A stretch of DNA of 64,000 bases from Microtetraspora glauca (lineage in GTDB: Bacteria > Actinomycetota > Actinomycetes > Streptosporangiales > Streptosporangiaceae). Shown piece after piece: positions 25,755-35,004 of the stretch (its first letter is position 1; each line of letters starts with the position of its first letter). A program made the position numbers and the translations under genes. The stretch covers positions 26,071-90,070 of the forward strand of contig BBYL01000036.1 in assembly GCA_001570385.1 (NCBI GenBank). Direction: 5' to 3'. Under the pieces are notes generated by a model, which was given only the letters and a program-made list of their open reading frames with translations, was not told where the DNA came from and ran no database searches.

Positions 25755-26765
25755 GTGTTCCCGTACGCGCCCACTCCGACGCCGTCCCCGACGGGCGACT
25801 TTCTCGACACGATGGAGGACTCGGCGACCGCGTTGAAGGAGGCATGCAAGAGCGGCAAGGGCCTGACCTGCTCGATCCTCAACGCGTCCTTCCCCGACGG
25901 GGTGTACCCCTGGGTTCCGCTCGTCGCCGGGATCATCGATGCCCTGCTCACCCTGTGCCTGATCCTCGCCGTCGCTCTCGTGGTACGAAGCGTCGCGCAC
26001 CGGCTCATCACCCGGGTGACCCTGCGGGCCAGTGAGGGCGTCCTGCCGGAGCGACTCAGGAACAGGTCGCTCAACTCGAGCGAGGCGAGCACCGCGATCC
26101 TCACCGAGCGCCGCAGACAGCGCGCCGAGACGATGGGCTCGGTGCTGCGGAGCCTGTCCTCGGTCGTGATCCTCGGCACGGCCGCCCTGATGATCCTGTC
26201 CAATCTGGGCATCGAGCTCGCCCCTCTGCTCACCAGCGTCGGCATCATCGGCGTCGCGGTCGGCTTCGGCGCGCAGGAGCTGGTCAAGGACTTCATCGCC
26301 GGCATGTTCATGCTGCTGGAGGACCAGTACGGCGTCGGCGACGTGATCGACACCGGCGTCGCGACCGGCACCGTGGAGGCCGTCACCCTGCGGATCACCA
26401 GGATCCGCGACGCCGACGGCAAGGTGTGGTACGTACGCAACGGCACCATCAGCCGGGTCGGCAACGAGTCCCAGGGCTGGTCGCGGGCCGTCCTCGACGT
26501 GCCCGTGCCGTACGAGGCGGACATCTCGGTGGTGCGCGAACTGCTCAAGGACGTGGCCGCCACTCTGTGGGAGGACCCGGAGTACCGCGACGTCCTGCTG
26601 GTGGAGGAGCCCCAGGTCTACGGCCTGGAGCAGATCTCCGACAAGGCCGTCATCTTCCGGATCAGCGTCAAGACCGCTCCCGCTCAGCAGTCCGACGTGG
26701 CGCGCGAGCTGCGCATCCGGATCAAGCGGGCGTTCGACGAGAAGAGCATGGTCTTCGCCGGCTGA
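25755..26765 (+). CDS. Small-conductance mechanosensitive channel (MscS family)
   Basis: A 336-residue MscS channel that releases solutes under hypo-osmotic stress. Membrane helices are at about 52-76 and 128-150; the pore helix TM3 is about 158-182, in LLTSVGIIGVAVGFGAQELV. The following beta domain begins FIAGMFMLLEDQYGVGDVI and the C-terminal alpha/beta part ends KRAFDEKSMVFAG. The N-terminal region has an extracytoplasmic Thr/Pro stretch and two cysteines (about 32 and 39). The GTG at 25755 follows GGGGGGA and gives a normal length. It is followed 34 nt later by the globin gene. Confidence 0.92.
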   Translation: MFPYAPTPTPSPTGDFLDTMEDSATALKEACKSGKGLTCSILNASFPDGVYPWVPLVAGIIDALLTLCLILAVALVVRSVAHRLITRVTLRASEGVLPERLRNRSLNSSEASTAILTERRRQRAETMGSVLRSLSSVVILGTAALMILSNLGIELAPLLTSVGIIGVAVGFGAQELVKDFIAGMFMLLEDQYGVGDVIDTGVATGTVEAVTLRITRIRDADGKVWYVRNGTISRVGNESQGWSRAVLDVPVPYEADISVVRELLKDVAATLWEDPEYRDVLLVEEPQVYGLEQISDKAVIFRISVKTAPAQQSDVARELRIRIKRAFDEKSMVFAG

Positions 26766-26787
26766 ACCTACTGGCGGGTAACTGGCC

Positions 26788-26793
26788 TAGGCT
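26788..26793 (+). promoter_or_regulatory. -10 element, leaderless start of the globin gene
   Basis: TAGGCT, then 6 nt, then the GTG at 26800. The spacing fits a transcript that starts at the start codon; no Shine-Dalgarno sequence is available. Confidence 0.45.
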
Positions 26794-26799
26794 GAAGCG

Positions 26800-27168
26800 G
26801 TGACAACCTTCTACGAGGCCGTCGGAGGCGAGGACACGTTCCGGCGGCTCGTCCACCGGTTCTACGAAGGCGTCGCCGAGGATCCGGTGCTGCGCCCGAT
26901 GTACCCCGAAGACGACCTCGCGGGGGCCGAGGACCGGCTGCGCATGTTCCTCATCCAGTACTGGGGCGGCCCCAACACCTACAGTCAGGAACGCGGCCAT
27001 CCGCGGCTGCGCATGCGGCACGTGCCGTTCGTGATCGGCGAGGCGGAACGGGACGCTTGGCTGAAGCACATGGACGACGCGGTGCGCTCGCTGGAGCTCG
27101 CCCCCGAGCACGAGGAGCAACTGCTGCGCTACCTCGTCTACGCCGCGCACAGCATGATGAACGCATAA
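26800..27168 (+). CDS. glbO: Truncated haemoglobin, group II (GlbO-like)
   Basis: A 122-residue 2-over-2 globin. FYEAVGGEDTFRRLVHRFYE has the group II opening and the B10 tyrosine (VHRFYEG). The proximal F8 histidine is in LRMRHVPFVI (about residue 75) and the G8 tryptophan, diagnostic of group II, is in ERDAWLKHMDDAV. These proteins bind oxygen and handle nitric oxide or peroxide. Gene order globin then alpha-glucosidase matches Rv2470-Rv2471 of M. tuberculosis. Start GTG at 26800. Confidence 0.93.
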   Translation: MTTFYEAVGGEDTFRRLVHRFYEGVAEDPVLRPMYPEDDLAGAEDRLRMFLIQYWGGPNTYSQERGHPRLRMRHVPFVIGEAERDAWLKHMDDAVRSLELAPEHEEQLLRYLVYAAHSMMNA

Positions 27169-27197
27169 CCCGCGCGGCCGCGGGGCAGCGATGAGGC

Positions 27198-28736
27198 ATG
27201 CGTGAAACCCCCTGGTGGCATGACGCCGTCGTCTACGAGATCTACGTCCGCAGCTTCGCCGACTCCACGGGTGACGGGATCGGCGACCTGGCCGGCATCC
27301 GGGCCCACCTGCCCTACCTCGCCGACCTGGGCGTCGACGCGATCTGGCTGACGCCGTTCTACCGCTCCCCCATGGCCGACGGCGGCTATGACGTCGCCGA
27401 CTATCGTGACGTCGACCCGCTCTTCGGCTCGCTGGACGATTTCGACGACCTGGTGGCCGACGCGCACGACCACGGACTGCGGCTGATGGTGGACATCGTC
27501 CCCAACCACAGCTCGGCGGCCCACCCATGGTTCCAGAAGGCCCTCAACGCGCCGGAGGGGTCACCCGAGCGGGATCGGTACATCTTCCGGTCCTCCCCCG
27601 CCGGACGCCCCGGCACGGAGCCGAACAACTGGCTCTCGGTGTTCGGCGGACCCGCGTGGACCCGCCTGCCGGACGGCCAGTGGTACCTCCACCTCTTCGC
27701 ACCGCAACAGCCTGATTTCAACTGGAACAACCCCGAGGTGCGGGAGGACTTCCTCACCACCCTGCGGTTCTGGCTGGACCGCGGCGTGGACGGCTTCCGT
27801 ATCGACGTCGCGATGGGCCTGCACAAGGCCGAGGGACTGCCCGACACCACGATCGGATTCGGTGCCCGGTCGCCGATCTGGAGCCGTCCCGAGGTGCACC
27901 AGGTCTACCGCGAGTGGCGCGAACTCCTCGATTCCTATCCCGGCGAGCGCGCCGCCGTGGGCGAGGTCTGGACGGATTCGGCCGAGGACCTCGCCCTCTA
28001 CGTACGCCCGGACGAACTACACCAGAGCTTCAACTTCGCCTGGCTGGAGGCGCCCTGGTCGGCCACCGCGTTCCGCGCCGTCATCGACGCCACGCTCACC
28101 GCGATGCCGGCTCCGACGTGGGTGTTGTCCAACCACGACGTCGTACGGCACACGACGCGCTACGCCGAGGGGGCGGCCCCGTCGGCCGGACTGGCCCGAG
28201 CACGCGCCGCCCTCCTGACGATGCTTTTCCTCCCCGGGTCGGCATATCTCTACCAAGGGGAGGAATTAGGGCTAACTGAGATAAAGGACCTTCCCCCCGA
28301 AGTTCGCCAGGACCCCGTCTTCTTCCGGACACAAGGGGCGATGCCCGGCAGGGACGGCTGCCGCGTCCCGCTTCCCTGGTCGGGCACCGCCCCGCCGTAC
28401 GGGTTCGGGCCGGGCGGGACATGGCTGCCGCAACCCGCGCACTGGGCCGGGCTGACCGCCGAGCGGCAGACGGCCGACCCCGACTCCACTCTGTGGTTCT
28501 ATCGCAGGGCCCTGGCCGCCCGCCGTACCCTTCGCGGCACCTTGCCGGACACGGTCACCTGGCCGGACTCCCCCGCGGACGCCCTGTTCCTGTCCCGAGG
28601 GCGGCTGATCTCCGCCCTCAACTGCGGCACCGAGCCGGTACGGCTCCCGCCCCACGACCGGGTCCTGATCTCCAGCGGCCCGCTGGACGGCGCCCTGCTG
28701 CCGCCGGATACGGGGGCGTGGCTGCTGCGGGACTGA
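27198..28736 (+). CDS. aglA: GH13 alpha-glucosidase (AglA-like)
   Basis: A 512-residue glycoside hydrolase family 13 enzyme cleaving alpha-1,4 or alpha-1,6 glucosidic bonds of oligosaccharides. It starts TPWWHDAVVYEIYVRSFADS; region I is MVDIVPNHSS, the nucleophile aspartate is in DGFRIDVAMGL (about residue 200), the acid/base glutamate in AVGEVWTDS (about 258) and the transition-state aspartate in LSNHDVVRH (about 313). All three catalytic carboxylates are present. The C-terminal beta domain ends at GAWLLRD. It is 29 nt after glbO in the same order as in mycobacteria; trehalose/glycogen-related substrates are possible. Confidence 0.93.
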   Translation: MRETPWWHDAVVYEIYVRSFADSTGDGIGDLAGIRAHLPYLADLGVDAIWLTPFYRSPMADGGYDVADYRDVDPLFGSLDDFDDLVADAHDHGLRLMVDIVPNHSSAAHPWFQKALNAPEGSPERDRYIFRSSPAGRPGTEPNNWLSVFGGPAWTRLPDGQWYLHLFAPQQPDFNWNNPEVREDFLTTLRFWLDRGVDGFRIDVAMGLHKAEGLPDTTIGFGARSPIWSRPEVHQVYREWRELLDSYPGERAAVGEVWTDSAEDLALYVRPDELHQSFNFAWLEAPWSATAFRAVIDATLTAMPAPTWVLSNHDVVRHTTRYAEGAAPSAGLARARAALLTMLFLPGSAYLYQGEELGLTEIKDLPPEVRQDPVFFRTQGAMPGRDGCRVPLPWSGTAPPYGFGPGGTWLPQPAHWAGLTAERQTADPDSTLWFYRRALAARRTLRGTLPDTVTWPDSPADALFLSRGRLISALNCGTEPVRLPPHDRVLISSGPLDGALLPPDTGAWLLRD

Positions 28737-28738
28737 CG

Positions 28739-29197
28739 TCAGTCCTCGACGGAGAAGCGCTTCAGGTAGGCGAGTTCGTCCTCGGTGAGCCTGCGGGGAC
28801 GGGCGCCCGCGACGTCGTAGGCGACCATCACCGACCGCGCCCGGACGAAGACCTCCTCGTCGTCCTTGATCTCGTAGGCGAGGGTGAACCGCGACGGCCT
28901 GATCTCGGTCACCCAGGTCTCCACCCGGACCGGGTCCGGCCGGAACGTCAGCGGACGGCGGTAGTCGATCTCGTGCCGGGCGACCACCAGACCCTGATGG
29001 GAACGGCCGCCCTCACGGACGGGGTCCACGAACAGCATGCCCAGCCGGGCGTCTTCGAGGTAGTCGAAGAACCGCACGTTGTTGACATGGCCGAGGCTGT
29101 CGATGTCCGCGAAGCGGACCTGGCGGTGGAAGACATGTCGACGATCGGCAGGAGGGACAGCACGACCGGCGCCGTCGGAGAGAGGTTGTCCGGACAC
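28739..29197 (-). CDS. 4HBT-type acyl-CoA thioesterase
   Basis: A 152-residue hotdog-fold thioesterase. The active-site segment VRFADIDSLGHVNNVRFFDY has the D-x-x-G-H-V-N-N motif of the 4-hydroxybenzoyl-CoA thioesterase group, and the LARHEIDYRRPL-like block (VVARHEIDYRRPLTF) follows. It hydrolyses an acyl-CoA; the chain is unknown. The GTG at 29197 is upstream of the first conserved strand; later starts would trim only the disordered N-terminus. Neighbouring ABC-F and alpha-glucosidase genes match the Rv2471-Rv2475c-Rv2477c order. The convergent gap to aglA is 2 nt. Confidence 0.9.
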   Translation of the reverse strand: MSGQPLSDGAGRAVPPADRRHVFHRQVRFADIDSLGHVNNVRFFDYLEDARLGMLFVDPVREGGRSHQGLVVARHEIDYRRPLTFRPDPVRVETWVTEIRPSRFTLAYEIKDDEEVFVRARSVMVAYDVAGARPRRLTEDELAYLKRFSVED

Positions 29198-29267
29198 ACC
29201 GGAAACCGTATTCCACCCGCGAACTCCGCCCGCGGGCGGGGGTCGCGGCGGCGCCGGCCGGACGCTT

Positions 29268-30932
<1,665 letters not shown>

Positions 30933-30939
30933 GTCTCCA

Positions 30940-30945
30940 AGGGTA
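30940..30945 (-). promoter_or_regulatory. -10 element, possible leaderless start of ettA
   Basis: Minus-strand TACCCT, then TGGAGAC, then ATG. The GGAG is too close to the ATG to be an ideal ribosome site, so a start of transcription at or next to the ATG is likely. Confidence 0.4.
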
Positions 30946-30963
30946 GTGGCACCCACGGCAGCT

Positions 30964-32259
30964 TCAGCCGGTGATTTCGTCCCCTGAGCGGGGTGGAGGG
31001 GCCGTCGGGCGCGCGGGCAGGCAGATGCGGTCCCGGCCGAGCTCCTTGGCCCGGTAGAGGGCGAGGTCGGCGGCGGCGAGCAGCTCGATCAGGTCGTGGC
31101 CGTGCATGTTCATGACCGCCACCCCGGCCGAGATCGTCACGGTGACCATGGCGTGGTCGGCGGGGACCGCCATGCGGCCCACTCGGGAGCGCAGCCGCTC
31201 GGCCACCCGCCTGGCCTCGGTGACGTCGGCGCGCGGCAACAGGATCACGAACTCCTCGCCGCCGAACCGGCCCACGACGTCGTAGTCGCGCAACTGGTTG
31301 CGCAGCGTGGCGGCGACCCCGATCAGCACCTGGTCGCCGACGAGGTGGCCGTAGGTGTCGTTGACCCGCTTGAAGTGATCGATGTCGACGATGAGCAGCG
31401 CGAGCGTCTCACCGGTGCGCCGGGCGCGGACGATCTCGGTGTCGGCCTCGCGCTGCCAGGCCGCGGCGTTGAGCAGCCCGGTCTTGGGGTCGGTGCGCGC
31501 GGCGGCCTGCAACTGGGCGTGGAGCAGGCTGCGCTGCAGCAGCACGACTGGCGGCAGGGCGAGCAGAAGCAGGGCCAGGTTGAGTCCGCACGCGATGGCG
31601 ACCGTGACGCCCAGGCAGAGCTCCACCGTGTCGAGCAGCGCGCTCTCGCGGTTCCAGACGAACTCACGCCACCGGGTGTCGGGATCGGCGGTCCGCACGG
31701 CGACGGCGATGAGAGCCGTGTTGAGGATCGTGAACATCGCGGCGCAGGCCACCGCCGCCACGATGGGCAGCGCCCGGCCGCTGGACAGCTCGGCGGGCAC
31801 GGGTATCCACGCGTGGAACGCCACCGAGGCGGCGCAGGCCGCCACGCCGATCGCCGCGGCGCTGAAGACCCTGCGGTAGGCCACCGTGGCGCGGACGCGC
31901 ACCTGCAAAAGGATCTGCAGCGGGATGGGGGCGAGCAGCGCGTACAGCGGCGGGAGAAGCAGCACGACCGGAAGCCACCAGGCCGACAGCAGGTCGCGGG
32001 ACACGCCGGCCGGCATGCCCAGCCGGCGTGTGGCCTCGATGCAGACGGCACCGCACCCCGTCAGGGCGGCGAACGCGGCGACGTCGGAGATGTGGAAGGT
32101 CGTGACCGACAGGAGATACGCGATCGCGGCCAGGTCCAGCGCGACGATGCCGCAGAAGTAGGCCATGAGGGGACGGCGCTGACCCAGCAGGGGCCACCGA
32201 CCGCGCCGCGAGGGCGATCCGTCCCGCGGTGTGGCCGAGGTCTGGCTAGGCGCCGTCAT
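30964..32259 (-). CDS. Membrane-bound diguanylate cyclase (GGEEF)
   Basis: A 431-residue protein making the second messenger c-di-GMP from two GTP. Residues about 30-250 hold around eight membrane helices forming a sensory module. The GGDEF domain (about 265-415) has LALLIVDIDHFKRVND with the metal aspartate, the active-site GGEEF in VVGRFGGEEFVILLPR and the product-inhibition I-site RDYD exactly five residues before it, so feedback inhibition should operate. The ATG at 32259 has GGGGAG upstream. No EAL or HD-GYP partner is adjacent. The 31-nt gap to ettA allows co-transcription, but a separate promoter is also present upstream of ettA. Confidence 0.93.
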   Translation of the reverse strand: MTAPSQTSATPRDGSPSRRGRWPLLGQRRPLMAYFCGIVALDLAAIAYLLSVTTFHISDVAAFAALTGCGAVCIEATRRLGMPAGVSRDLLSAWWLPVVLLLPPLYALLAPIPLQILLQVRVRATVAYRRVFSAAAIGVAACAASVAFHAWIPVPAELSSGRALPIVAAVACAAMFTILNTALIAVAVRTADPDTRWREFVWNRESALLDTVELCLGVTVAIACGLNLALLLLALPPVVLLQRSLLHAQLQAAARTDPKTGLLNAAAWQREADTEIVRARRTGETLALLIVDIDHFKRVNDTYGHLVGDQVLIGVAATLRNQLRDYDVVGRFGGEEFVILLPRADVTEARRVAERLRSRVGRMAVPADHAMVTVTISAGVAVMNMHGHDLIELLAAADLALYRAKELGRDRICLPARPTAPPPRSGDEITG

Positions 32260-32580
32260 CCCGTCTCCCCACGCATCCCTGCACTGTCTCCAGCGTCTCA
32301 CGATGTGTAACACAATAGTTGCGGAGTGTGCGTCACGCGACGGGAACCGCTACCTTGGGCAGTCGGGCTGTCCGGGTGTCCGGACGGACTCACGAGGTAA
32401 CCGCTCCTTCACGAGGGGGCCGTGTGGGAAGGGAGCAGCCATGGTGCGGGGTGTGACCTGGACCTGACGAGGGTGCTCTTGCAGCGACGCGGATGTCGCC
32501 ATCGGCCGATCCCCGGACGTTCCTTGTTGGGGCACCGGCCCTGTACGGCCGATGCCCTCCCCGCCAGTTGACTCTCCGCG
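32260..32580. other. 321-nt gap between SSB and diguanylate cyclase genes
   Basis: Non-coding as far as I can see; it must contain the minus-strand promoter of the diguanylate cyclase gene. It has a long-range inverted repeat CATCGGCCG (32500-32508) with CGGCCGATG (32546-32554), which could be the terminator of the SSB gene on the minus strand. The AT-rich stretch at 32300-32330 is the best promoter location, but I cannot fix a -10/-35 pair. Confidence 0.4.
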
Positions 32581-33237
32581 TCACGCGGCCAGCGTCTCGG
32601 ACACGGTCTCCACCGGCCACGGCGCGTACTCCCCCGACCCCGGCGCCATGTCACCCGGCGCCATGTCACCCAACGCCTTCTCACCAGACGGCGAGCGGTC
32701 CTCCGCGTGCGCCGCGGCATCGTCCGGCCGCGGGGCCTCCTCACCCGAGCGGGATCCGGCTTCGTCCGCATGCGGCGCCTGCTCGCTCAAGTGCTGGACG
32801 GCTCTGAGCTCCCACTCGCGGGTGGTTTCCTCCATGCCGCGGCGTTCGGCGGCGCTGGGCATCGCCGCGAAGGATCGAGCGGGTTTCTCGAAAGTCGCGA
32901 TGCCCCATTTGAGGTCATGCCCGACCGAGGTGGCCTCGATCTCCGCCCAGAATCGCTGCTCGCCCTGCCGGTCCTCGAACTGCTTGATGCGGAGCCTGCC
33001 GTACACGACCAGCGGGTGGCCCTTGCGCACCGACTGGGCGACGTTGTCGGCGAGAGCGCGGTAGCAGCGGACCATGTAGTAGGTCGTGTCCTCGGTGGTC
33101 CACGTCTGGGTCTGCCGATCGAGCACCCTGCGGTTGACCGCGAGCCGCAGCGTCGTCGCCCGCGAGCCGTCGGGGAACTGGTACTGCCGGGGGTCGGCGG
33201 CGACGTTGCCGCTCAGCGTGACGTAGATGTCGCTCAT
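32581..33237 (-). CDS. Single-stranded DNA-binding protein, long acidic-tail paralogue
   Basis: A 218-residue SSB. The OB fold spans residues 1-115: MSDIYVTLSGNVAADPRQYQ, FPDGSRATTLRLAVNRRV, YYMVRCYRALADNVAQSV and HPLVVYGRLRIKQFE. The tail (about 135-218) is acidic and Pro/Gly/Ala-rich but lacks the terminal DDEPPF-like hexapeptide of the replication SSB, so this is the paralogue type found as Rv2478c in mycobacteria and SsbB-like proteins of filamentous actinomycetes. The tail includes an imperfect repeat GDMAPGDMAPG. The ATG at 33237 follows GGGAGG; the frame upstream is not coding. It is downstream of the dynamin-like genes on the same strand. Confidence 0.88.
   Translation of the reverse strand: MSDIYVTLSGNVAADPRQYQFPDGSRATTLRLAVNRRVLDRQTQTWTTEDTTYYMVRCYRALADNVAQSVRKGHPLVVYGRLRIKQFEDRQGEQRFWAEIEATSVGHDLKWGIATFEKPARSFAAMPSAAERRGMEETTREWELRAVQHLSEQAPHADEAGSRSGEEAPRPDDAAAHAEDRSPSGEKALGDMAPGDMAPGSGEYAPWPVETVSETLAA
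32641..32670. repeat. 15-nt tandem repeat in the SSB tail
   Basis: Two exact copies of CGGCGCCATGTCACC encode the repeated GDMAP segment of the SSB tail. Such in-frame units change copy number readily. Confidence 0.7.
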
Positions 33238-33372
33238 CAGGTGCCTCCCAGGTCCGGACCCTCGCCGGACACCGGGACTCACTCTGACCGGCCCCCGCCC
33301 GATCCCCCGCCGCCGAATTTGGTTCTGTGGACAACCGGCGGCCTGGGGACGACTCGCCGCGGTCGCGTCCGG

Positions 33373-35004
33373 CTACTTCCGGGACGCGGCGGCCACGGCT
33401 CCGAAGTAGTCGTTGTAGCGCCGCAGCTCGGTCTCGACGGGCGCGATCACCATCTCCTCGGCCACGGTGGACACCCGGCGGCGCATGTCCTTCTCCAGGC
33501 GGTCCCGCTCGTTCGCGGCCCCCAGGACGACGAAGTTCCTGCTCGCCATGCCGGAGAGCGCGCCCAGGCCGAGGACGCTGGCGATCATCAGCGCGAGCCA
33601 CGGCAGCACTCCGACGTCACCGAGGATCTCCGCCGGCGCCTTGCCCAGGTCGAGCACGCCGTACGCGAGGATCGACCCGGCCCAGGCGACTCCCGCGACG
33701 AACAGCACGACGAGGAGGTACTGCCAGATCTTGAGCAGCCACCACCAGCCGGGCACCCGGTCAAGAGGCGGGGCGATCTGGGACAGTTCATCGGAAAGGG
33801 TCGCGGGCAACTGGGCGGAACGCGACCGTGCCGCGTCGCGCACGCCCGCCTGCCAGACCTCCGGCATGCCCGGGGTGAGCCCGTCCGCCAGAGCCTGCAC
33901 GGCGTTGTCCACCTCGGCGGGCTGCGCGCTGACGGCGCTGCCCACCAGGCTGCGGATCTCCTCCTTCACGTCACCGAGCCGCAGGCTGCTCAGCGGGTCG
34001 GGCCGCAGCCTGGCCGCCCATCGCGCGTACGGCCAGCCGACCCAGTCGACGGAGCGGACGCCGTACACGTTCTCCATGGCCTCGCCGAGTGCGGAGACGC
34101 CGACCGCGTCGCACAGGGCGTCGATCAGCCCCGCGCGGCGTGCGTCGTCGACGACGGGCTCGACGCGCGGAATGTCGGAGACGTCCTTGGCCAGGGGCAC
34201 CATGAGCCGGTCGAGATCCGCCTCCAGCCGCTGGAAGGCCGCGCGGCGGGCGGCGACCGACTCGGCGAGCACGGCCTTGAGATCGTCGACGCCGTCCCCC
34301 GTGAGGGCGGAGGTCACGACCACCCGCGGGCCGCCGACGCCTTCGTCGGCGAGCAGCTCACGCAGGTCGGCCACGCAGATCTCCCGCTCCTCGGGAGTCA
34401 GCCGGTCGGACTGGTTCAGCACGAAGACCGTCACCGCGTCGTGCCCGGCGAGCTCGGTGACGTAGCGCCGGTGCACGGAGGCGTCCGCGTACTTCTGCGG
34501 GTCGAGCACCCACACCACCAGGTCGGAGACCTTGATCAGACGGTCGGCCTCGGTGTCGGTGAGCGCCCGGATCGAGTCGTGGTCGGGCAGGTCGAGCAGG
34601 ATGAGCCCGTGCAGCGGGCTCTCGCCCTTGTCGAGCGCGCTGGCGCGGGCGAAGCGGTGGCGCCACTGGATCTGCAGCCAGTCCAGGAGCGGCCCGGCGC
34701 CGTCCAGGCCCCACACGCAGGCGTGGGTGCGCGCGGTGGTCGGCCTGCGCACTCCGGTGGGTGACAGCTCCAGACCGGAGACGGAGTTGAACAGGGACGA
34801 CTTGCCGCTGCCCGTGCCTCCGGCGAGCGCGACCACCGTGTGGTCCGGGGAGAGCCTGAGCCGGTCGCCCGCGCGTACGAGCAGTTGGGCGCTCTCGGTG
34901 AGCGACGCCTGGTCGGCCCGGCCCGTGCCCAGCTCCACGATCCGCGCGAGGGCGGCGAGCCGGGCCCCCAGGGCGTGCTGGACGTCGGTGATGCTGGCAG
35001 TCAT
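33373..35004 (-). CDS. Dynamin-like membrane GTPase (DynB-like)
   Basis: A 543-residue GTPase. G1 is LAGGTGSGKSSLFNSVSG (about residues 62-78), the switch/G3 region is LLDLPDHDSIRA, and G4-like is VLNQSDR. The C-terminal third has two or three membrane helices (KIWQYLLVVLFVAGVAWAGS and WLALMIASVLGLGALSG) and then a charged tail ending VAAASRK. This fits the membrane partner of the tandem dynamin-like proteins (DynA/DynB) that stabilise FtsZ rings in sporulating Streptomyces; that assignment is from layout and membership, not from a unique motif. The ATG at 35004 overlaps the upstream GTPase stop (ATGA). Confidence 0.82.
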   Translation of the reverse strand: MTASITDVQHALGARLAALARIVELGTGRADQASLTESAQLLVRAGDRLRLSPDHTVVALAGGTGSGKSSLFNSVSGLELSPTGVRRPTTARTHACVWGLDGAGPLLDWLQIQWRHRFARASALDKGESPLHGLILLDLPDHDSIRALTDTEADRLIKVSDLVVWVLDPQKYADASVHRRYVTELAGHDAVTVFVLNQSDRLTPEEREICVADLRELLADEGVGGPRVVVTSALTGDGVDDLKAVLAESVAARRAAFQRLEADLDRLMVPLAKDVSDIPRVEPVVDDARRAGLIDALCDAVGVSALGEAMENVYGVRSVDWVGWPYARWAARLRPDPLSSLRLGDVKEEIRSLVGSAVSAQPAEVDNAVQALADGLTPGMPEVWQAGVRDAARSRSAQLPATLSDELSQIAPPLDRVPGWWWLLKIWQYLLVVLFVAGVAWAGSILAYGVLDLGKAPAEILGDVGVLPWLALMIASVLGLGALSGMASRNFVVLGAANERDRLEKDMRRRVSTVAEEMVIAPVETELRRYNDYFGAVAAASRK